64,000 nucleotides of DNA from Omphiscola glabra (Eukaryota > Mollusca > Gastropoda > Lymnaeidae). A model generated the notes under the pieces. The model was not told the DNA's origin. It saw only the letters and a list, made by a program, of their open reading frames with translations, and searched no databases. The DNA lies in assembly GCA_964017045.1 (NCBI GenBank), contig OZ024794.1:48737013-48801012 (forward strand), written 5' to 3'. The position numbers and the translations under genes are program-made. The number at the start of each line of letters is the position of its first letter. The first letter of the stretch is position 1. Positions 23,844 to 35,800 of the stretch are shown here, one piece after another.

Positions 23844-26800
23844 TCATTGCTGAGTTGGTGTGTCGTTGCCCGGAGCGGTTGGACTCTGTGGATCTTCATA
23901 GTCACAGATGACTCGGTTAGCCTGGCGTAAATACTGCTGCTGTTTATAGTAGATCTTCATGACACCCTTGATAGCTATGAAGGCAAAGCCACCCTGAATA
24001 GAAATATTATGAAACATTTAAATTTCTAGATGACACATACATAGTTACTGTTGTTGTTTAATAGTTTTCATTTGGGGCTGGAAAGGAGAATTACTTATGT
24101 CCCTTATTCCACATTTTGTTCTATTATTTTTTTAATGTTGTTTTTTTTTTCCTTCAGAAATAAACTTAACTGATAGAAGTAGAACTAAATGTTTATCTTT
24201 TTAACATAAATTTACAATGAACCATTCATTTTTATATTTAATGAATAGCTGTTTATGGTAGTATGAGGTTTTAAAGTTTACATGGTATACCTAAAAAAAA
24301 AAAGTCTAAAGAAAATTTAATATGACAATAACTTATAACTGATTTTAAATTATGTTCTCAAAAGGAGTTACTATCATCAGTAATATATATATATATTTTT
24401 TTTAATAGGGTTGGACCAGCTTAATAAAAAAAAAATAGCATTAAAAAAACACATTGCCAATAAAGTTTTCCAACCATTTATGATAAAAGCTTAGGTATAT
24501 CTCATACAACCTGGCTTTAAATTTAATTTCAGGATTAATTCAAAATCACTTAATATATTACGTATCCGGAAATTTGATCGAAAACAATTTCTTCTACGAA
24601 AATTTTGTCGAATCCTTTTTATAGTTTACACGTTAAAATTGTGTGTCAAATTTCTTTTTGAGCGCATTATTTTGTTTTACTGTATTATAGTGCGTTCAAA
24701 AAGAAATTTGACCAAAATTTTAACGTGTGAACTGAAAAAAAGATTCCACCAAATTTCCGTTCTATCAAATTTCCGTCGATCAATTTTCTGTCAACGAAAT
24801 TTCTTTCGATCAAATTTCCGGTAACCATTATATTATATATTAACAATAAAACTTGAGCAGGCGAACATAATGGAACATGGGCCAATATTTGACCAGTCGC
24901 CAACCTGAAACTAGAAAATTTAAAAAAAAACAGATATGTTATCAACATACCAATAGTGTTCTCTGAAAATTGGACTGGACAAGACCAAACATGAGCTTGC
25001 CTACAATGGTGGCAATAGTTGGCATAATTAATGCTCCACACAGCACACGAGTGGCAGAGATTGGGTCTGTCAGAGTCACTGTGTCAGCTGGTACCCTGGA
25101 CAGTCTAGAATGTTCTAAAGAATAACAACGATTCAAAATAACCAATCAGGCACCATGCACCAACTTTTAAACTATTTATTACATAACATCCATAGATGTA
25201 GTGAACTTCATAGCACATGATTTAAAAAGAGGGGCCTATTGGATAGTTCTCATAAATTTGTTTAAAAGAAATTTGTTCCATGGAACATTGTTTCACAAAA
25301 GTTTGTTCATACAGTAAGAAAAAAAATAATTTACTTTTTCTTATTTTTCACTTGCAAACTTGCTTTAAAAAAAAATTACCAATAAATATCATAATAAATC
25401 TCTGTTTAAAAAAATTTAATTTTGAACTAACTTCCATCTAACAATTTTCTTTGAAAAAAAGTATTTTTTTACTGGATGGAGCATCAAAGATCATCAAGAG
25501 CTTCATTAGAAAAGCAACTAGACATAAAGTAAGAGAAAAGGTGTTGTCTCATATTTTATAATAAATTTAAAGGCTGAATGAAAATATATCTAAACAAAAC
25601 TAATAAAAAAAATTTACTATCAAGAATATTTATATGTTAAAAAGTTAAAAAGCAAATGACTAAATATGAAATTCAGGCGTCCAGGTCCTAAAGAAAGATT
25701 CTAACATATTACCCTACCATAATATATTTTAAAGATTTGCATAGTTTCTGTGTGTCTAAAATAAGCAATGATAAAACTCAAGTGTTTAGAATGAGGTTAG
25801 GGGCGGTAAACAGGGGGGCGGCAACGCGCGTGGGTGTGGGGAGGGGGTCATTTAAATGAGAACAAAGGCCAGTCAAATGGGGGCAGTTTAAACTGAATGT
25901 GGCAAAATCATAGTCAATGGGACCAACTGGTTATTAAAATTAACGGCCAATGTCAAATCAGGACAATGGAAAGTTAAATGTTGCAATGGTCAGTTGACAC
26001 AGAGGAAGTTAAATGTGGTTTTTTTTAACATGTTAATGGCAGCGGCATAGTCAATTTATATAGATCTAAAGCTTTATTTGACCATGTAGTGTATATAAAT
26101 TGAATAACAGAAATCTAAAAAGGGGGTGGGGGGGGGTTTACATTATTATCTGAAAATTTAAGCATTAATTATCAGATTTGAAAAAGATATTGGCCAAGCA
26201 GAAAGTTAAAATAGACGTGAATGTAGTAATTATATGCGACTGCCTGCTGACATACGATCCGATATTCAATTTTTGTTGACATTAAAATACGTACAACTAC
26301 AACACTAATCATGTTTCCTATTTCTCTTCCTTGTTTCTAAACAATAACCCTCGAGTGGCGTCTGTTGCTGTTCTTTTAAAAAGATAGTTTGACAAACGGA
26401 AACGCGTGTTTTAATAATTGTGACACGTCAATGGCAAGAAGTGCTATCGGTTACAGAGCAGCATCACCGGCGCTATGAAGGCCGGCAGATAATTGACAAG
26501 TGGAGGGGGTGTTCAAGTGTATAGCCGAACCAGCTGGCCGCCACCCAGCCCTCACCCTAACCCTCCCTTCACTCACAGGAACAGATCGATGATGGTGTGT
26601 GCCTGTGTAACGATGTCTGCTGCCTTGCTGTTGGCGTGGGAGGTTTCGGTCGTCAATATATCCCCACCAGCCCCACCCCCTACAACAATAGTGCGTTTCG
26701 TTTTACGTTGTCGTGGCTACGGACTTATATATTTTTGTTCCAACACTCAAGAGTTTGTTGATGAAACATTTTTCCTTCCAGATTTTGAGCTTAGAATAGA

Positions 26801-29800
26801 CTGAATAGAAGTTCCGATTATATTTTTCCGATAACTGAACGGTGATGGTTTCAGGAGAAATACCAAACATCATAATAACCCTTAAGATGAAACGAGCTAT
26901 GTTAGCTAGTCAATTTCCTTTCTAAAATAGTCAGATTTTTAGAGGGGGGGGGGGTAAAAACAAGTGTTAAAGTACACCCCCACGCCCTAAAACAAAAAAT
27001 CCCCCCCCCCCCCCAACAACCCCTTTTTTTTAAATCTGTTGTGATTTTTTTGCTTTTTTTCGTTTGTTTGTTTTTAGTTTTAAGAATGGTTAACAAGGCG
27101 CGCGCGCTTACACACAAGATAAATAAATTTAATTGTAACAATGTAACTGTCTTTGCTTTGTAAATTTGTTTATTTTCCATCTTCTTCAAGTTCAAGCCTC
27201 AATGAGTAGCTGATAAGAACTCTGCGTGATTGAGATTGTTCTCCGCGCTCAGTTTACATCTCGATTACTTGAAGAGCGTGTAAGTGTAAGCAACACGGAC
27301 CGGAGACGGTAGATTATCTATTCCACTATCTCCTGGTCATTCCCTCGAGACATGTCTTTGTGAGACTACGTTCGTTTAAAAAAAATAAGAGTATGATAGC
27401 TCGCATCATATCCCATGACGCACTTATCTCTCTTTGTTGGCTGGTGTCAAATAGGGCTGAGCTCGGTACAGTTTTTTGTTTAACCCGACCCTGGTCCGGG
27501 TATTTTGAGACAATACCCGGTGGGTCCGGGTGTTAACAAAAACACACACAAAAAAAGAGCTATCTTATCATTTTCTACAATGTGTTCCACCCTATAGGGA
27601 GAAGTGAAAGGTGCATGTATAAAAACGGTACCATGCACACAAGTATCAAAGTTGAAGTCTTCAAAACACTACTAGATAATAATTATAATATGATCCCAAC
27701 CCAGCGGTTCTCAACCTTTTTTTTATTTTATTTTTTTTTGGGGGGGTGGGTGCTGAGCTTTTTTGTAGATAACACTGAGATGTTACTGTAAGTATGAAGG
27801 GAAATAGAATAAGGGTTGAGAATGATGGAGAGTTCTGTAGATGTGGCTCCCCCGCCCTGTTCAACATCTTCTTAGAGAGAATTATGTTAAATATGCACTA
27901 GAAACGCATGTAGGGACAGTCAGCATTGGTGGCAGAACAATCACCAACCTACGTTTTGCGGATGACATAGACGGACTGGCTGGAAGCGAGGAAGAGCTAG
28001 CCAACCTAGTAAAGAGTCTCGACAAGACTTCATCGTCCTTTGGCATGCAAATCAGTGCAGAAAAGACAAAAATGATGACAAATAGCATTAATGGCATCAC
28101 CACTGAAATTAAGGTCGGGGAGGAAAGATTAGAGACAGTTGGCAGCTTCAAGTACCTCGGAGCAATAGTTTCGGAACAAGGCTCCAAGCCCGAATTGATG
28201 GCCAGGATTGCACAGACCACGACAGCACTAAAGAGGCTCAAGAAAATATGGAACGACAAAAATATAGCCCCCAGCAACAAGATCAGGCTGATGCGCTCAT
28301 TAATCCTCTCCATTTTCTTATATGCCTGTGAGTCCTGGACATTAATAGCAGAACTTGAAAGGAAAATAGAGGCGATGGAGATGAGATGTTACAGAGGCAT
28401 TCTTGGCATTTGCTATAGAGACCATATCACCATTGAGCAAATAAAAGAAAGGATTCGTCAAGCAATTGGACAATATGATGACCTCCTGACGTCTGTTAAA
28501 AAGCGCAAACTTGAGTGGTATGGCCACGTGACCAGAAAACAAGGGCTCGCCAAAGAGATCTTGCAGGGCACTACTAGAGGCGGAAGAAGAAGAGGAAGGC
28601 AAAGAAAAAGATGGGAAGATAATATCAAAGAATGGACAGGATTAAAACTGGGCGATGCTATGCGTAGGGCAGAAGACCGAGAGGAATGGAGAAGAATAGT
28701 GTACATGTCATCTGTGGCGCCCCAACGGTCGAAGGACTACGGGACCTGATGATGATGATGATGAAGTAGACCCAAAGAAAAATTTTAATAAATTTAAACA
28801 CCTGGTTATAGTTTTGCTGGAAGCTGCAAACTTTTCAGCTTAGAGGGAAACAAAGAAAAAAAAGAAGGAAAAAAATCACAATCAATCTATTTTTTAAAGA
28901 AAATGAAACGAAACTTACAAAATATTTATATTAAATTAGCTGCAGAAATCTACATCATAGTTTAGTGTTGTCAAATTGTTGTAACGATACGAATGTAATC
29001 AATCCTTGAAAATAAAACTAAAATTATAAAATGAAAAATCACACAAAAAAGCACATTTACATACAAAAACACCCCTGAAATTTCTGAAGTTCTCAAGCAA
29101 TCCTTTACATTTTGTCAGGGGGTCGTGATCCACGGTTTGATAACCCCTCTACTAGCCCATAAACTTACTAAAAATGAAACATGGAGCGGAGTTTCTGCTA
29201 TGTTAGTGTTGCTGGTTGATAGCATTTTTTATTTTTCTGATAACAGCGTACACATATTACTTTAATAAATGTATATCATCATCATGGCGATACCGTCCTA
29301 GCCGTCCTCCGATTAAGCCAATTGTTCCACTTTTTACATGAGTGTTGAAGTACATGGGTATTACTGAATTCTCTGACAGACCTAAGAAATGATCCACAGA
29401 CACACACAAACTATGGCTCCTCAGTATCATTAGCCAGTCAGGCAGCGCGTGAAATGAAATAGTCATTGTGAATAGAAAGTAACATGGTCAAAACCAAAGA
29501 TTTTTATCTAGCTAAGACAATATAATGACACAAATTCTCAGCAAGTCCATTATTATGTTCCGAGCTTTGCAGTTACATTTAGTTCCACATCAACCGCTGG
29601 TGGTTTTTTCTATTACCATTTAATTAAATCAGGTCAAACGTACACAAAAATTGTGTATAAAAATAATTTTAAAAAAAAGATGTACTGACGGTTCTATAAA
29701 TGAACTTTTCACCACCCCCACACACCCATTCGGTGGAACACTCATCGAAAAAGAGAAAACAACTTTTTAAACCACCCAGACACGGTTCCGTTTTTTTTCC

Positions 29801-32800
29801 CCGGGCATGTGCTAATACCCTGTTTATCAGGATAGCCGGGTCAGTTCACGGCTCAGACCTAGTGTTAAACACAGGCCGGTTGTAATCTAATGGCGGTCAC
29901 TGCCCATTATGACCAATGCCTTTTTGTTAAACTCCGACTGCCCCCCCCCCCCCCAAAAACAAACATGCCCGTTAACACACGTGAAGAACTTGTCCCATAA
30001 AACTAAAAATAGACGTTGGATCAATATGGTCACTCTCATCTTCCTGTCAGCTCAAGCAAGTGGATAGTTGGCATAGCTGGAGTGCTGTGACGCGTACAGC
30101 TGACGTCATCGCTGTTTGTTTGTTTGACCTTATATTATAATATCACCCATTTTTTTTGAAAAAATAGAGCGCAAAAGCAGGATAAATAAAATTATTAAAA
30201 TAATTGACTTTCTAGAATTATAAAGGGAGATGTCTGTGAGCAGTGGTGTATGAAGGGGGTGCGGAGGGGGTGATCCGCCCCGGGTGGCAATTTTTGCTTT
30301 ATATTGAAGGGTGGCATTTTCGGCTAACTACAGAGCTTTTTCGTGGAAAGGGACGGGGAGAATAAGCTTGGCCCGCCCCAGGCTGCACCATCACTAGCTA
30401 CACCACGGTTAGTTTATATTATTATTATTTAAAACAGCGATTCTCAACCTTTGGGGGCTGAACGACCCTTTCACATGGGTCACCTAAGACCACCGTAAAA
30501 CATATACATTCTAAAGTTATGAAGTATCAAGGAAATTAATTAAAGGGTGGTGGCATTAGGAAGGTTGAGAACCACTGCTTTGAAATACTATTAATAATAA
30601 CGAGTCATAAGAAACTAAACCCTTTTAGAGAGTAGCCTATGGGACGTATTCCCTTGTGTACTTTAAGATGTCCATCAAAATTACCGTCTTTTTTTTTTTT
30701 TTAATGAACAAAGATTTACAAATCTTGACTTCAATCATTTCTTTTCCTTGTATTCCTTATCCACCCCATTAACGCCACACACGACATCTCTGGATATGTT
30801 AAGACGCAAATGGAAACAATGGGCCGGCGTTGGGGCATTACGTTGTTGTCCTACATAGAAAATTAACCAGCGTTCATCCTATCCGGAACAAATATATTCT
30901 CCATTATCCCTTATCTTGAAAACTAACTGAAAAATTATGCCTAGCGTTTTATAATATTTAAGGAGTTGATTTCACAATTCTCTTATACTATTAAATTTTC
31001 ATGTTAACTTTTGCAATAAGGATGCGATGTGTGTGACCGCAATGCTGGTTGAATATTGATTATGAAAATGGGGACCCCCCCCCCCCCCCCCACGAAGCTA
31101 AACTTGGATTTTTTTTTAAATCCCCGGAATCTAAATGCCTGCTAACTGTGCATGAATGTAAGCATGGATGTAAGCATGAATGTAAGCATGAATGTAAGCA
31201 TGGATGTAAGCATGAACGTAAGCATGGATGTAAGCATGAATGTAAGCATGAGCATAAGCATGAATGTAAGCATGGATGTAAGCATGAATGTAAGCATGAG
31301 CAAAAGCATGAATGTAAGCATGAATGTAAGCATGAGCATAAGCATGAATGTAAGCATGGATGTTAGCATGAACGTAAGCATGGATGTAAGCATCATTCAA
31401 TGGATAGTACGGCGTTCAACAAGCGTTGACAAACAAGCCAGCCAACGTTAATCAATATATCACAATTATGCATATCACTTTTCACAGGGAAATGCAAACA
31501 AACTTCCTCATCTATCGGCTACACACAACTCTTTTTTTATGTGTTTTGGCTCTTAGCATTGTTTCCCGTTAGAAGCCGTATCAATAGTTTTTAATAGTAG
31601 AAGTAATAGTGATTAACTTGCAGCTGAGGGAACTATGGACGCATACATGGATTATTTTCAGGCATGTTCACATTCTTCCTATAATAAGGGTATGATTTTT
31701 CAACTGAAAGACATGTCGACTATTTCTGCATACAACAAAAAAAAAAAAAAAAAAAAAAACAAATCGGGACACCGGTAGAAATCTACTAAGTGAAGAATTT
31801 ATTTTTGTTTTTGTGAGGTTTACCCCTCTGAAAAAAATCAACAAAAATAACATTTCCAACACAGTCAACACAAATCAAATCAGCGCTATTCGCCATTGGG
31901 GTCAGCCAGGTCATTTGTGCCATTCACAATTGGGGTGAGACAGGTCCGTTGTTCTCGGCCCCAACGTGGGGTGGGGGGGCGGCTCAATTTATACAGGTAA
32001 CTATTTTTAGATCAACTCATAACTTTCTACACTTCAACATAATTAATATTCTCTAATCAGCTGTGAAGGAAAATTGTTATTGAACAATACAAAATTAGAG
32101 CAGTAAAATTTGAACAGGTTTGAATTTGATAGCAGAAAATAAAGGGGTGGGGGGGGCGGCACACAACTAAGATCCGAGTCTGAACAGGTAAATCATGTTG
32201 CATCTGTATGCAACTCAAATCGATTTCATGCTTTTGCTGCTTTTAATAATCTAGTAGCTTTACTGTAAATAGTAGCTAATATGATGCAATAACAACAAAG
32301 TTTTTGATTTAAGTCTGGGAATAATATGGAGGATAGAAAATCCATTGTCACCCCACCAACTTCTGACCAAAACTGAGAAAACATACACAGTCCATTTTTT
32401 CTCTCTACATATTAAGGTTTCTTTGTCAATTAAAGAAATATATTATAAACATACTCATTAAAAATGCAATATACAAAATCAAAGACACGCTGTTTCCAGA
32501 AGAAACCTTTTTTCCTCCTTGTGTTTCAAGGTAAGTTTAAAAGATCTTTATCAGGATAAAGGTAAATTTAAAGGTAAAAAAAAACATGTAGATGGAGTTA
32601 TTTCTTGCCTAACACTCTGGAACAGTCATGGTAGAACAACTGTTATTTTATTTTATTTATTATCAACAGCATTAGCTTTGGTGTAAATGTGTGTTTTCTG
32701 ACAATGTATAACTCAGGATTTCAAGTCAAATTTTTTTATTCACTTCAATATATTAATTGCTATAATTTATATAGGCTACTGTTATAGCTTTGACAATTTT

Positions 32801-35800
32801 TTCAATTAATTCGACAGTCTAAAATTGTCTTTAATTAAATGCTTAAACACTTACCATCAGGAAACAGGTAATTTATGAGAGGCAACTTTGCGGAATGCTT
32901 GCGCCACACTCTAAGCACATAATCTTCCCAACGAACCATCTTGCCCAAAACCAACATGAGAGGTATGGTGGGTAATCCTATCAGTAGAAACAAGGGATCT
33001 GCTTGCTCCATCACATTAAGGCCTTCCTTGTGGCCCAATACCTAGAACAAAAGAATGATAGTACAATGGAAGGCACTATGAGTATTGTATCATCAAAGAA
33101 AGAGCTAAGGAGCTTTTGCTGCACTCAATGGTAAAGACTGTAAGGAACTTGTGCATTAGCAACACAGAGGGAAAAGATATACTTCTCAAGAGAAACTTTG
33201 CTCAAGTTTATGAGAAATCTTTTAGTTTAACATAGAAACTTGAAGGTGAATAGCTTCATTAGGCCTAGTGACAAGAACTTTAAAAAAACAATTTTGCCCC
33301 CCGTTTTTTAAAGGAATAAAGGGTTGAAATTTCAATATATGATTAGACTGGTAGTGATATTATTAATTGATATTAACATATATAATATTATACATTGTAT
33401 CTCTTATATATATTTCACTTCTGGTGTGGATGCTTCTTTTTCACAACCAGCCCTCCCCTACTCAACATGTTTATATTAACAGTACTGAGTGGAAAAAAAC
33501 TGTCAAGCAGGGAGCATCATCTGTGACGGTTGAACTCAAGTAAAAAGGTTTAATTATTTCAGAAGTGACTATTATATTAATCAATAAAGTGCCATGGGTA
33601 AGGTGTAGAACTGTCTGCAGGAATGTCTGTAAGACTACTGTTTATAGGCAGGAAGGTAGGGTGTAGGACTAACCGTCTGTAGGCCTTTTGTTTAAAGGCC
33701 GGCATATTTTAAAGAAAATATTAAGTTGACCTACTTTAAACACATGGACCCACGGGTTATTTTCTCAAAATACCCGAACCTGGTGTAACCCCCCCCCAAC
33801 CCCGGTTAAGCGGGAGTATGTTAAAAATGTGTTATGAAGGATGACGTATTTTTTAGCACGACTATCTTGCGTCCCACGTGCATGACCCCTCGTGAACTCT
33901 CGTGACCGCCTTTGAAGTGTGGCTAGAAAAACCTTATTTATTCTAGTCAGGAGAACTGTCGAAAATAATAGAATATTCTGGATAAAACGAGAAGGAAAAC
34001 AATGCATTAGACGGTTCTAGACATTAGTAGGAAATGCCTATAAAAAGGGCTGACCGAAGTTTTTGTGTCCTTGAATGCGGAACAGCGTGGGGACTATAAC
34101 ATTGTTAAATCCTTAATACTTAAGGCTTATGAATGTGTCCCCGAAGCATACCGTAAAAAGTTTAGGGAGCTGTGGAAACGGGATGGCCAAACTCATGTTG
34201 AGTTCCTCCGGGAAAAGGAACGACTCCTGGATAAGTGGCTACATGCAACGAACACTGACACAGACTTCAAAAAGTTCAAGAACCTAATTCTGATGGAAGA
34301 GTTTAAGAACTGTGTTCATGAAGAAGTACGAACACATATTGCAGACCGTGGCGAAGGTGACGCACATACGGCAGCAGTGTAAGCTGATGACGTCACCATC
34401 TCACATCAACTCTCAAAGAACCCATTTGACACCAGAAAAGACAGGCAAAATAGGGCAACAACATCGACTTACAGCAAACCTCCACAAAAACCATATAAGC
34501 CCGGTACAAAAGAAATGAGTGCAAAAGACACATGTGCCTACTGTAAAAAAGAAGGACATACGAGGGATGAGTGTTGGAAACTCAAGAAGAAAACTGAGAA
34601 GACCACACATCCTGGTACACCACACAAAGTCTCCGCTTGTACGTCTCGTCATACATCTGGAAACACATTTTCAAAAGTCAAAAGTTTTGGCTCTCCAGAT
34701 GTCCATACAAACTTCAAAGAGGTTTGTCACAACTCATCAGAGAGTTTCAATATGAACAATAAGGCTAGTTTTACTGACTCCAGCCAAGTTCCTGCTTCGA
34801 CTGCGAGTTTTATGAGCTTGTCGCCAAGATCCTTTAGCTCCAAGAAGAGGTCTACCTCCAGAGGGCGTCTTACAAAGGACTTGATTGCAAGTTTTGACGA
34901 CTCTACACAGAGTTTTACTTCCTCCACCCTAGCCGAATGTTCTCAAGACTCCAACAAGAGTTTGCCTACCAAGGTCCAAAATTCTACATCAGAAGATACT
35001 GATGTCATACAAGACTTCATGCCTTTCATATCGGAAGGATTTGTATCACTGCCAGGTGATCTTTCCAGTCTACGACCAATCAAAATCCTAAGAGATACAG
35101 GTGCTTCCCAGTCCTTATTACTAGAGGGTATACTTCCCTTATCTGCATCTACTGCTACTGGAAGCAACATACTGTTAAGAGGCGTAGAACTAGGATGTAT
35201 TGATGTACCTCTACATATCATCCAACTCAAATCAGACCTAGTTTCCGGACCTGTGGTTGTAGGTGTCCGACCAACATTACCATTGGACGGCATCTCGTTG
35301 TTGCTAGGCAACGACTTAGCTGGTGGGAAGGTGAAAGCCGAACCCATCGTAACTCAAGAACCCTGTCACATTGAATCTCCAGAAGAAGATCCAGAAATAT
35401 ATACAGCATGTGCTGTTACCAGGGCAATGAGTTTGAAGATCTCCGAAAAAGAGAGTTCATTAAAAAGTAATAAAATCCAATCTGAAATTGATCTGGGAAC
35501 TACCTTTTTTGCCCAACTTAATGAAGAATCAAAGGATCACAAAACACCAACTCGAACACAGCTCATTGAAGAGCAGAAGAATGATCCAGAAATTGTTAAA
35601 CTTCGAGAGAACGCTATCACCAAAGAAGAAGCTGAGCAATTCCCTGTTTGTTATTTTTTACAAAATGACATGCTTACGAGGAAATGGCGACCTCCATATG
35701 CCAAGGCTGATGAAGAATGGAGGCTTGTTCACCAGATTGTAGTTCCTGCACTTTACAGGAACGAAGTCCTCAACTTAGCCCATGATTCACCACTTTCAGG

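Noticed and set aside
26493..26804. A 103-codon open frame in a GC-richer patch
   Set aside because: The proline-rich start and lack of any recognisable family suggest chance; it is inside MARCHF5 intron 4.
29257..29466. Minus-strand 69-codon frame ending in a His/Asp-rich tail
   Set aside because: The ATCATC stretch could be a LINE tail, but the upstream residues match no reverse transcriptase or RNase H pattern that I know.
31151..31393. CRISPR-like regular array
   Set aside because: Units are contiguous without unique spacers and the genome is eukaryotic; it is a minisatellite.
31131..31451. Long open frames on both strands over the 12-bp minisatellite
   Set aside because: They exist only because the repeat period is a multiple of three; there are no splice sites, homology or non-repeat domain.
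33765..34007. Minus-strand frame repeated at 38376-38678
   Set aside because: It recurs only because both copies lie in the LTRs; it is a shadow of LTR sequence.
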